Shown here: positions 1 to 7,138 of the stretch, piece by piece | Layout of the letters: each line of letters opens with the position of its first letter | Position numbering within the stretch: the stretch's first letter is position 1 | Source of the DNA: CAYMKL01 sp964390805 | GTDB taxonomy: Bacteria > Chloroflexota > Anaerolineae > VGOG01 | Length of the DNA: 13,830 bases | Assembly (NCBI GenBank): GCA_964390805.1 | Contig: CAYMKL010000167.1 | Span: 1-13,830 of the forward strand | Direction: 5' to 3' | The notes under the pieces: model-generated | What the model was told of the DNA's origin: nothing | Seen by the model: only the letters and a program-made list of their open reading frames with translations | The model's database searches: none | Made by a program: the position numbers and the translations under genes

Positions 1-1
1 G

Positions 2-3000
2 CCTGCCTCCCGCCCACTGACCAACGTCATCAGCGGGACCGCCCGCGCTGGCGGCACCGGCCTGGCGGCACGTGACCAGGTGCTGACCTGGATCTCCTGG
101 TGTGCCGTGCGTTTGAACGACGGACCGGTGGGGACGGACCTCCAGGCAGCCATTGATGCCAGCACGCAACCGACCGACGTGGTGCGGGTCAGCGGCCGCT
201 GTTTAATCCACGACATTACCCTGGACAAGACGCTGATCTTACAAGGGGGCTGGAGCCAGGACTTTAGCGTGCGGGATACTACGGTTCACACCGCCACGCT
301 GGATGCGCAAGGTATGGGCCGTGTGCTCCTGGTGAGCGGCGACGTCTCCCCCACTATCGAGGGCTTTTTTATCACGGGCGGCGGCATATACAACGACTCC
401 GGCAGCCCCATCATCCAGAACAATACCTTTCAGGGCAACTCGGCCAATGACGACGGCGCTGGCATCTACAACGACTCCGGCAGTCCCACCATTCAGAGCA
501 ACACCTTCCAGGGCAACTCGGCCAATGACGACGGCGCTGGCATCTACAACGACTCCGGCAGTCCCACCATTCAGAGCAACACCTTCCAGGGCAACTCGGC
601 CACTGGCTACGGCGGCGGCATCATTAACCGCTCTGGCAGCCCCGCCATCCAGAACAACACCTTCCAGGGCAACTCGGCCGATTGGGGCGGCGGCATCTAC
701 AACGACTCCGGCAGCCCCACGATTCAGAACAACACCTTCCAGGGCAACTCGGCCAGCCGCGGCGGCGGCATCTTCAACGCCGGCGGCGGCAGCCCCACGA
801 TTCAGAACAACACCTTCCAGGGCAACTCGGCCAGATCCAGTGGTGGTGGCATCTGCAACGGCTCCGGCAACCCGACCATCCAGAACAACACATTCCAGGG
901 CAACTCGGGCACTTATTACGGTGGCGGCATCTTCAACTGGTCCGGCAGCCCCACCATCCAGAGCAACACCTTCCAGAGCAACTCGGCCACTAGCGGCGGC
1001 GGCATCTACAACTACTCCGGCAGCCCCACCGTAGACTACAACGACGTGTGGGACAACGGCGGTGGGGACTATTACGGCGTGTCCCCCGGTCCGCACGACA
1101 TCTCTGCCGACCCCCTGTTCGTGGACGCCGAAGGAGGCGATTTTCACCTGGCGCCAGGCTCGCCTTGCATTGACGCCGGTGACCCCGACAACTACCCCGA
1201 AACCGACTTTGAGGGAGATCCTCGGCCCATGGGACTTGCCCCCGACATTGGCGCTGATGAATTCCGGGGCGAGATTGCCTCCTCCCGCACCGCCACCGAC
1301 TACTCCACCCTCACTTATGATCCAAACACTGCCACCTATACCCGCGTCTATCCCGACGGCAGCGAAGTCCACTTTAATCCAGACGGCACCCATGATTTCA
1401 CTCTGGAGCCGGGTGGCCGCAAAACGGTGTACGCCTATAACCCCGACGGTACGGTGGCAACTATGGGCATCATACCCACTGGTGAGGACGCCCCGCGCTG
1501 GACGTGGATCTTCGATTATGCAGATGGCAAGTTAAGCAGTATCACCGATCCGGCCGGGCGGGTCACCAGCTTCACCGTTAACACACAGGACAACCTGAGT
1601 CAAGTAACCACCCCCGATAACGCCACGCAGAGCTTCGCCTACGACGCCAACCACCTGATGACCCACTACACCGACCAGAACAGCGCGGTAACCACCCACG
1701 CCTACGACAGCTACGGCCGCATCACCAGCATCACCGAGCCGACCCGCACCGTGTACGACCCAGCCACTGGCCAAACAGAAGTCACCCAGGAAGTGCGTTA
1801 CTACACTCCCTCTGATACCGCCTATCCCCTGATCAACGACAGCCCCGTGGGCGACCCGGACAACCCCGCGCCTCCTGTGCCCGTCTCAGGAGATCTGATG
1901 GACGGCGTTACGTATGGCCGCGGGGGTCGCAGCGGCCACACCAACAAATGGGGCAATTGGCTGGACGAGACCGACGGCGAAGGGCGCACTACCCTTTATC
2001 AATACGATGATGCCAACAACGTCACCAGCATGGACTACCCCGACGGCGATTGCGTCGCATACACCTACGACGATTTAGGCAACCTGCTCAGCGAGAGCCG
2101 CATGGAGGCCGCCCAGTGCGCCCTCGACCTGGTTAACCGCGCCCCGGCGCAGGCGCAGGGCTGGACCTTTACCTACGAGGAGCGCTTTAACCAGCTCAAG
2201 ACATTGACCGACCCTCTCGGCCACACCATCACCTTTATCCTGGACTACGAAAAAGGCGTCGGGGAGACAGGCAATCTGGTCCAGGTCCTGTACCCGCCCA
2301 TCATCGCCGAAACGGGTATCCTGATCACCCCCACGCTGGACTACAGTTACAACGCCTGGGGCCTACTGGACAGCGAAACGGATTTGCAGGGCAACGTTGC
2401 CAAGTACATCTACACCCAGGGTACCCCAGATGAAGCCAGCGATGGAGCCAATCCGCTCTTTGCGCCTGGTGTCACGCCCGTGCCTGGTTTGCTGACGCAG
2501 GTCATTGAGGATTATGGCGACGACGCTCACCTGAACTTGACCACGACCTTCAAGGACTTTGATGCCTCGAGCAATCCAGGCACCATCGTCGATCCGCGAG
2601 GGGCGGTCTATTACCAGACCTACGACGATTTCGGCCGCATCTTGACGATGGAGAATGACCTGGGCTTTGTCATCCGCTACGAGTACGATGGGCGCGGCAA
2701 CCTGGTTCAGCTAACTGAAGGCTACACGCCTGACGGCACGACGGGACGCAACCGAGTCACGACCTACGCTTATGATCCCGAGGATCGGTTACTGAGCTGG
2801 CGTACCGAGGCCGATGGCATGGTGTCGGAAATCGTCAACACCTACGATGTCAACGGCGAACTGGCCACCTTGAGCGATGCCTACGGGCGCACCATCGCTT
2901 ACACCTATGATGAGGCTGACCAGCTCGTCGCGCAGGTTGATCCCCTGGGGCAAACCACCGCCTACAGTTACACGCTCAAAGGGGAATTGGCCGGCGTTAT

Positions 3001-5035
3001 CTATCCCGACGGCCGGGCACTGGGTTTAGCCTACGACGCGCGCGGCAACCCAACGGTCACCTCCCCGCCGGGTCGGCCGGCTCACAGCTTTGAATATGAC
3101 GCCAGGGGTTTGGTAACCGCCTATGTTCCACCCGCTGTCGGAGCCAGCGGTGATGACACCCGATACGGCTACAATGCATTCCGACTGTTGACTGGAGTGA
3201 CCCGTCCTGATAATCGGCAAATCTTGTTTGCCTATGATGAGGGCATTCACTTGAGCAGTTTGACCCTGCCACGTGGTCGAATCACTTACGGCTATGACCC
3301 GGCAACCAGCCAACTCACCACCATCTCTGCGCCGGGCAACGTCACTCTGACTTTGCTTTACGATGGCGACGTTGTCACCCAGACCACCTGGACAGGGGTG
3401 GTCAATGGCAGTGTCGGCCAGACGTATGATAACTACTATCGGGTCACCACTCAAAACGTCAACGGCGGCGCCCCCATCCAATTCCAATACACCGCTGATC
3501 ACCTGCTCACCCAGGCCGGGGATCTCAGTTTGACCTATAAGCATCAAAGTGGCCTCTTGGACGGCACCACTCTGGGGAATGTGTCGGATACGCGAGACTA
3601 TAACGCTTTTGGCGAGCCGGTTCACTACGCTGCCACCGCCGATGGGGCTTCGCTCTATGACGTCCAGTATGCGTATGACCAGTTGGCGGGGATCGAGACC
3701 ATCACGGAAACAGTCAGTGGCGAGTCTCATGTTTACAACTATACCTTTGACTCGTCAGGCCGCCTGGTACAAGTCCGCAAAGATGGGGCGCTGATCAGCA
3801 CCTACACCTACGATGACAATGGCAACCGACTGACCGGCCCCAGTACCTACGACGATCAGGACCGCCTGATCCAATACGAGGCAACCACCTATACCTATAC
3901 CGCCAACGGCGAACTCCAGGCCAAGATCACTGCCGGCCAGACCACCACGTATACCTACGATGTGCTGGGCAATCTGATGGGCGTCAGCCTGCCCGATGGC
4001 ACCCAGATTGACTATGTGATTGACGGCCAGAACCGGCGCGTCGGCAAGCGGGTGGACGGCGTCTTGGTACAGGGCTTCCTGTACCAGGACGAACTGAATC
4101 CCATCGCCGAGTTGGACGGGGGCAACAGCGTCGTAGCCACCTTCATCTATGGCAGCCGGACCAACGTGCCGGATTACATGCTCAAGGGCGGCGCCATCTA
4201 CCGCATCATCGCCAACCACCTGGGTAGCCCCCGGCTGGTGGTGGATGTCAGTACAGGAACCATTGCCCAGCGTATGGACTATGACGGATTTGGCAATGTC
4301 ATTCAGGACACCAACCTCGGATTCCAGCCCTTCGGCTTTGCGGGTGGCATATATGATCAGGACACCGGCCTGGTGCGGTTTGGGGCGCGGGATTACGACC
4401 CGCAGACGGGACGATGGACGACGAAGGATCCGATTCTGTTTGCCGGCGATGACACGAACTTGTACGGCTATGTGTTCAACGATCCGATAAACTGGATCGA
4501 TCCTTCAGGGGAATTCATAGGGTCCTTGATCGGAGCAGGTACCAGCGTTTTAACAGGTTGGGCAATCGCGAAGTTGACGGGTGATTGCTACACGTGGCGG
4601 GACGCGCTCTTGGACGCTGGCATTGGAGCAGCGGGAGTTGGTATCTTGAGCAAGTTTCGGAAACTTCATCGAGTTACTAAGTTGAGAAATGTGGCGTCCA
4701 AGGCTGGTATGGGTCGAAGTGCCGCTCAAAGGGGTATGGAGAAATACGTCGGGTCACATTATGCCAGGATGGAGATCAAACACGTTGGCAATATCCTTAA
4801 ACCCAAAGGAGGATTTAATCCTCAGACAAGTTGGGTGCCAAGAGCGAGGATGCGTGTAGCAAAGGGTTTGTATGCCGACCCTTTCACGGGTGCAATCGGC
4901 CCACGTCTTAGTGATGTCGCACATATCCCACTAGCGACCTTACCGTTAACCGAAGCGCCATTAATTGGAGGAGCCGCAGGGGCAACCGGGGCGGCGAGAC
5001 GAACAGCCTCAGATTCAGGTTGTGGATGCAATTAG
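2..5035 (+). CDS. Giant secreted RHS/YD-repeat protein with N-terminal beta-helix (5' end outside window)
   Basis: The frame is open from the left edge, so the true start and any signal peptide lie upstream. The first in-window start, GTG at 80, has no ribosome binding site, and residue numbers below count from it. Domains in order: a beta-helix entry (CAVRLNDGP near 8-16, then LDAQGMGRVL); nine repeats of the GGGIYNDSGSPTIQNNTFQG type (residues 100-326); a helix cap with DPLFVDAEGGDFHLAPGSP (344 onward) and DIGADEF; YD/RHS repeats from about 410 to 1370 (YTYDDLGNLL, YEYDGRGNLV, YTYDDNGNRL); the RHS core with LGSPRL (1380-1385), FGARDYDPQTGRW and a closing DPSG (1474-1477). YD repeats of this class form a shell that encloses a C-terminal cargo in characterised relatives. 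Residues 1478-1651 are the variable module: hydrophobic glycine/alanine stretches, then a basic region, ending SGCGCN. I recognise no toxin family in it. The role is inferred to be a cell-surface or secreted polymorphic-toxin-like protein. Confidence 0.93.
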   Translation, partial: PASRPLTNVISGTARAGGTGLAARDQVLTWISWCAVRLNDGPVGTDLQAAIDASTQPTDVVRVSGRCLIHDITLDKTLILQGGWSQDFSVRDTTVHTATLDAQGMGRVLLVSGDVSPTIEGFFITGGGIYNDSGSPIIQNNTFQGNSANDDGAGIYNDSGSPTIQSNTFQGNSANDDGAGIYNDSGSPTIQSNTFQGNSATGYGGGIINRSGSPAIQNNTFQGNSADWGGGIYNDSGSPTIQNNTFQGNSASRGGGIFNAGGGSPTIQNNTFQGNSARSSGGGICNGSGNPTIQNNTFQGNSGTYYGGGIFNWSGSPTIQSNTFQSNSATSGGGIYNYSGSPTVDYNDVWDNGGGDYYGVSPGPHDISADPLFVDAEGGDFHLAPGSPCIDAGDPDNYPETDFEGDPRPMGLAPDIGADEFRGEIASSRTATDYSTLTYDPNTATYTRVYPDGSEVHFNPDGTHDFTLEPGGRKTVYAYNPDGTVATMGIIPTGEDAPRWTWIFDYADGKLSSITDPAGRVTSFTVNTQDNLSQVTTPDNATQSFAYDANHLMTHYTDQNSAVTTHAYDSYGRITSITEPTRTVYDPATGQTEVTQEVRYYTPSDTAYPLINDSPVGDPDNPAPPVPVSGDLMDGVTYGRGGRSGHTNKWGNWLDETDGEGRTTLYQYDDANNVTSMDYPDGDCVAYTYDDLGNLLSESRMEAAQCALDLVNRAPAQAQGWTFTYEERFNQLKTLTDPLGHTITFILDYEKGVGETGNLVQVLYPPIIAETGILITPTLDYSYNAWGLLDSETDLQGNVAKYIYTQGTPDEASDGANPLFAPGVTPVPGLLTQVIEDYGDDAHLNLTTTFKDFDASSNPGTIVDPRGAVYYQTYDDFGRILTMENDLGFVIRYEYDGRGNLVQLTEGYTPDGTTGRNRVTTYAYDPEDRLLSWRTEADGMVSEIVNTYDVNGELATLSDAYGRTIAYTYDEADQLVAQVDPLGQTTAYSYTLKGELAGVIYPDGRALGLAYDARGNPTVTSPPGRPAHSFEYDARGLVTAYVPPAVGASGDDTRYGYNAFRLLTGVTRPDNRQILFAYDEGIHLSSLTLPRGRITYGYDPATSQLTTISAPGNVTLTLLYDGDVVTQTTWTGVVNGSVGQTYDNYYRVTTQNVNGGAPIQFQYTADHLLTQAGDLSLTYKHQSGLLDGTTLGNVSDTRDYNAFGEPVHYAATADGASLYDVQYAYDQLAGIETITETVSGESHVYNYTFDSSGRLVQVRKDGALISTYTYDDNGNRLTGPSTYDDQDRLIQYEATTYTYTANGELQAKITAGQTTTYTYDVLGNLMGVSLPDGTQIDYVIDGQNRRVGKRVDGVLVQGFLYQDELNPIAELDGGNSVVATFIYGSRTNVPDYMLKGGAIYRIIANHLGSPRLVVDVSTGTIAQRMDYDGFGNVIQDTNLGFQPFGFAGGIYDQDTGLVRFGARDYDPQTGRWTTKDPILFAGDDTNLYGYVFNDPINWIDPSGEFIGSLIGAGTSVLTGWAIAKLTGDCYTWRDALLDAGIGAAGVGILSKFRKLHRVTKLRNVASKAGMGRSAAQRGMEKYVGSHYARMEIKHVGNILKPKGGFNPQTSWVPRARMRVAKGLYADPFTGAIGPRLSDVAHIPLATLPLTEAPLIGGAAGATGAARRTASDSGCGCN
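377..1057 (+). repeat. Nine tandem beta-helix coding repeats, 75-81 bp each
   Basis: Units begin at about 377, 455, 533, 611, 686, 761, 842, 920 and 995. Each encodes 25-27 residues of the form GGGIYNDSGSPTIQNNTFQG followed by NS and a variable 3-5 residue turn; the last unit is degenerate. Units 2 and 3 are 78 bp and identical except for their last few bases, which points to recent duplication by slippage or unequal crossing-over. The unit length and the Asn, Gly and Ile spacing fit coils of a right-handed parallel beta-helix. The repeats also create long but spurious open frames on the opposite strand and in the other + frames. Confidence 0.9.
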
Positions 5036-5482
5036 ATTGATGTGACAAAATGGGTAGTGTCCCTGACAGTACTTTGGATCATGGTGCAGGGCGATAGAGG
5101 TTTCCCGGTGGCAGGGTAGGACGCCCTTAAGTGTGCCCATACGATGCCCCTAGCGAGCCATGTGCGCCTCCGCGTAGTACAGGTGACACATTTGTTACCT
5201 CTTTTTTATGGGCCCCTAAGGCAAGTTCCCCAGTGAAGGGAACGGTCAGCCGCGAAAGTCGCTACTGCAATCGTCGCTGTCCCTATCGGCGGGCGAGCGT
5301 TCCAATGAGTGATCGGCGCTGGCGACGCCCGAGTGGGAGGCGCAGGGGTGGGGCGACCTCGATCACTCGGCGGTGATGCGAGCTATCGAGTTACTTTCTG
5401 ATGTAGAGGTTCGCGCGGCGGAAGGATAGGTGCCTCCGTGTTGTTGAGTGCATGGAGAGGAAAGGTGATTCAGGAGGTCAAG
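5036..5482. other. Gene-poor stretch behind the RHS gene, possible mobile-element debris
   Basis: No convincing gene is visible. An 81-codon frame at 5131-5376 has atypical Arg/Ser/Pro-rich composition and only a TVSRE string that weakly recalls an IS30-type helix-turn-helix. A short open stretch at 5313-5429 reads as a plausible protein end (DLDHSAVMRAIELLSDVEVR) but starts right after an in-frame stop. Two imperfect inverted sequences sharing AGTAC and GACAC (5057-5073 and 5176-5189) and a 6-bp hairpin GTTCCC/GGGAAC (5225-5243) could be remnants of an insertion sequence. No cognate immunity gene for the upstream RHS protein was recognised here. Confidence 0.4.
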
Positions 5483-5662
5483 ATGATCAGCGTGGATGAA
5501 GCCCTGGAGTATGTTCTGAAACACTTCGAGCCACTGGAGCCGGAGGGAGTGGATATCCTCGAGGCCTTGGATCGTGTTTTGGCTGAGGACGTTAACTCCG
5601 ATATAGACATTCCACCTTTCGATAACTCGGCCATGGACGGATATGCCGTGCGGGCGGCAGAC
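5483..5662 (+). pseudogene. moeA: Truncated moeA: first 60 codons of a molybdopterin molybdenumtransferase
   Basis: The protein starts MISVDEALEYVLKHFEPLEP and continues with the MoeA signature PPFDNSAMDGYAVRAAD, about residues 44-60. MoeA inserts molybdenum into adenylylated molybdopterin in the last step of cofactor synthesis and is normally about 400 residues. The start at 5483 is chosen because AGGAGG lies at 5472-5477, five bases upstream; frames beginning further upstream (5438 or 5466) lack this. After the Asp codon ending at 5662 the sequence stops resembling MoeA, and a sigma-factor-like gene continues in a different frame. Translated as written, the moeA frame runs on to a stop at 5935 as a nonsense Ser/Gly/Pro/Arg-rich tail. 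The remaining roughly 340 codons are absent from the window. The fragment cannot be a working MoeA. It is either a genomic scar or an assembly join. Confidence 0.82.
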
Positions 5663-5663
5663 A

Positions 5664-6196
5664 TGGGATGTGCCCTACGACGACCTGCTGCAAGAGGGGC
5701 GCATCGCCCTCTGGCAGCAGGTCCTCCACTTCGATCCCCATCGCGGTGTGGCCTTCTCTACCTATGCCTGGGTCGCCATCCAGCGGCGCATCTGGCGGGC
5801 AGTGACCCAGGCCAATCGTCCCCAGGGGAGACTATCTCTACCGGAACCGCCCGATCCTCTGGAGGCAGCCGCAGCAGCCTGGTGGATGGCCCAGGTGCAT
5901 CCGGCTCTGGCCGAGGCCCTGGCCTGTCTGCCTGAGCGGTTGCGGGAGGTCATCGTTGCTACTACGGGCTGGGCGAGAATCCGCCCCGTAGCCTGGCCGC
6001 CATCGGTCGCCGCTTGGGGGTCAGTGGGGAGCGGGTGCGCCAGTGGCGCAACGATGCCTTGGTTCTGTTGCGTTTGCCGATTTTCTCAGCTCGCCTGCGC
6101 CGTCTGTGTGACCAGGACAGCCGCGCCGCCTACGCCCGAACCCAGGCTCTCAATCATACCTGGTTGCGGCAACGGCGGGGAAGGAGGCGGCGATGA
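5664..6196 (+). pseudogene. Sigma-70-family factor, 5'-truncated and frameshifted
   Basis: Homology begins at the moeA junction with WDVPYDDLLQEG and continues through region 2 (FDPHRGVAFSTYAWVAIQRR, then IWRAV), a linker (LPEPPDPLEAAAAAWW) and region 4 (LACLPERLREVIVA). At about 5960 the frame breaks. One missing base (GCT-AC-TAC where GCT-TAC-TAC is expected) moves the rest into the third frame, which then reads YGLGENPPRSLAAIGRRLGV and SGERVRQW, the helix-turn-helix of sigma region 4.2, up to the TGA at 6194-6196. With that base restored the protein would be a compact two-domain (group 3/4-like) sigma factor ending in a basic WLRQRRGRRRR tail. The N-terminal part of region 2 is missing at the moeA junction. 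The stop overlaps the next start (ATGA), so the pair was once translationally coupled. The family assignment is firm. Whether the frameshift is real or a sequencing error cannot be told here. Confidence 0.75.
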
Positions 6197-6570
6197 GTAC
6201 CGTCTTGGTCCCTGCCGTGGAAGGGCTTTGTCCTGACCAGGTGGCCGACAGCCCCTTCCACCGACTGATCAGCCCTTCTCGCCAGGATCTGGCCGCCACC
6301 CGCGGTCTCCCCGCCGCCCAGCGACGACTGCTGACGGAGCACTTCATTGATGCCTTCCCTGGTGTCAAAGACCTCCGTCACCGCTTCCCCAAACTGAACA
6401 TCGGCGAGATGCTAGGCGACGCCGGCGAGGGCTTCGACGAGGTGCTCCTCTTCGTCCACGACGACCTCCAAGCTCTGCGCACCATCAAACTTCGCCATCA
6501 CGCTACCGACAGCGCCAGGGCCCACATCCTGGGGGACATCCTCGCTGGCGCCCTCAACAGCCTGGCCTGA
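6193..6570 (+). CDS. Transposase-like protein fragment, coupled to the sigma gene
   Basis: This is a 125-residue product starting at ATG 6193, which overlaps the sigma stop as ATGA. Its own ribosome binding site is GGAAGGAGG, ending at about 6187. The middle part, FPGVKDLRHRFPKLNIGEML followed by GDAGEGFDEVL and LQALRTIKLRHHATD, resembles from memory the core of transposases in unclassified IS families: the pattern 'LGDAGEGYD', an 'ALR-I-D/L-R' strand, then an H-x-TD motif. Such enzymes usually continue for more than a hundred further residues. Here the frame ends after LAGALNSLA, so the gene is probably 3'-truncated or out of frame. The first 45 residues (MSTVLVPAVEGL onward) do not fit that family and may be an unrelated start fused by deletion. 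The alternative is simply an unknown small protein. The transposase reading is a tentative inference. Confidence 0.42.
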   Translation: MSTVLVPAVEGLCPDQVADSPFHRLISPSRQDLAATRGLPAAQRRLLTEHFIDAFPGVKDLRHRFPKLNIGEMLGDAGEGFDEVLLFVHDDLQALRTIKLRHHATDSARAHILGDILAGALNSLA

Positions 6571-6582
6571 GGCTGCCGAAGG

Positions 6583-6645
6583 GTGGCCCGCTTCGTGCGG
6601 GAAGCCACCACAGCCGCCGCCTCCGGCACCTGAGCCGGAGGCGGC
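6583..6645 (+). terminator. Two consecutive GC-rich hairpins after the transposase-like gene
   Basis: The first hairpin pairs GTGGC with GCCAC (6583-6608) around a smaller CCGC/GCGG stem. The second is a perfect 12-bp stem, GCCGCCTCCGGC (6616-6627) and GCCGGAGGCGGC (6634-6645), with loop ACCTGA. Neither is followed by a T-run, so intrinsic termination is uncertain. They may instead stabilise an mRNA end or mark the end of a mobile element. Confidence 0.45.
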
Positions 6646-7001
6646 GCGGACCGATGTGTCCGTGACAGCCCCCATCCTCTGAACCGCAACACTCCCCTCC
6701 TTCAACTGTCGCCCCGCGCCGACGGTCTATCGACGCATGCCTCCTCATTGGACTTGAGTTCTCTCGTAACCCTCCGTGGTCAGATTGCCCCCAGTTTCTC
6801 CTCGCAATCTCACTCCTCATGAACCTCGACAAGAACCCGAATCAGCGCGAGATCGACTTATTGCGCCTCCGCCTCCCCCCTCCAGTGACTTATTGCGCGC
6901 AGACGCCCCTCTAACCGCCGATTCTTGTCGCTGGCTACCTGGGCGGCAAGGTCGAGAATACCCTTATGGACTCATTGCGGAATCCCATTGCACTACTGAA
7001 C
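6646..7001. other. Long non-coding region upstream of the Tat-type gene
   Basis: I see no credible gene. A 95-codon frame at 6776-7063 has no ribosome binding site or recognisable motif and runs into the promoter below. The notable content is a pair of direct repeats (listed separately) and a run of C-rich sequence without start codons preceded by a ribosome binding site. Confidence 0.5.
6855..6898. repeat. 12-bp perfect direct repeat GACTTATTGCGC, operator-like
   Basis: Copies are at 6855-6866 and 6887-6898, start to start 32 bp, close to three helical turns. They lie about 105-150 bp upstream of the -35 box at 7002. That spacing suits two same-face binding sites for an activator, but no regulator is identified. 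Confidence 0.4.
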
Positions 7002-7030
7002 TTGCCTCGACAGGGGCTCGGGTGTATAAT
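7002..7030 (+). promoter_or_regulatory. Sigma-70-type promoter of the Tat-type gene
   Basis: TTGCCT at 7002-7007, a 17-bp spacer and a perfect TATAAT at 7025-7030. Transcription would start near 7037, leaving a leader of about 100 nt before the ATG at 7139. Confidence 0.7.
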
Positions 7031-7055
7031 AGGGCTACACGTCCAACACAATGCG

Positions 7056-7115
7056 ATCTGTGATCACAACAGGTTGTAAACTGTGTCCATTATTTCGTGG
7101 TCTAATATCACAGAT
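7056..7115 (+). promoter_or_regulatory. Leader with nested palindromes
   Basis: ATCTGTGAT (7056-7064) and its exact inverse ATCACAGAT (7107-7115) enclose 42 nt. Overlapping the left arm is the 10-bp palindrome TGTGATCACA (7059-7068), followed by ACAGGTTGTAAACTGT (7070-7085), a palindrome with one mismatch. All lie downstream of the predicted transcription start. They could be operators for a dimeric repressor or a folded leader RNA; the sequence alone does not decide. Confidence 0.42.
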
Positions 7116-7138
7116 AACAACTGCACACATTACGCACC

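Noticed and set aside
377..1057. Regular repeat spacing considered as a CRISPR array
   Set aside because: The periodic unit is fully coding, has no unique spacers, and encodes beta-helix coils in one open frame.
239..1393. Long minus-strand open frame (384 codons) and overlapping + frames at 447-1034 and 682-993
   Set aside because: They are shadows of the 75-81-bp beta-helix repeats; the translations are low-complexity Val/Ala/Gly or Arg/Thr/Ala repeats without start signals.
3026..3730. Minus-strand 234-codon frame inside the RHS gene
   Set aside because: It has no recognisable motif, while the + strand reading is a clear YD-repeat protein.
5057..6668. Near-identical short strings GTGTCCCTGACAG (5057) and GTGTCCGTGACAG (6656) as possible ends of one element
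   Set aside because: They are direct rather than inverted, only 12 of 13 bases match, and nothing around them extends the similarity; too weak to call an insertion boundary.
6776..7063. 95-codon + frame before the Tat-type gene
   Set aside because: No ribosome binding site, atypical composition, and it overlaps the consensus promoter at 7002-7030.
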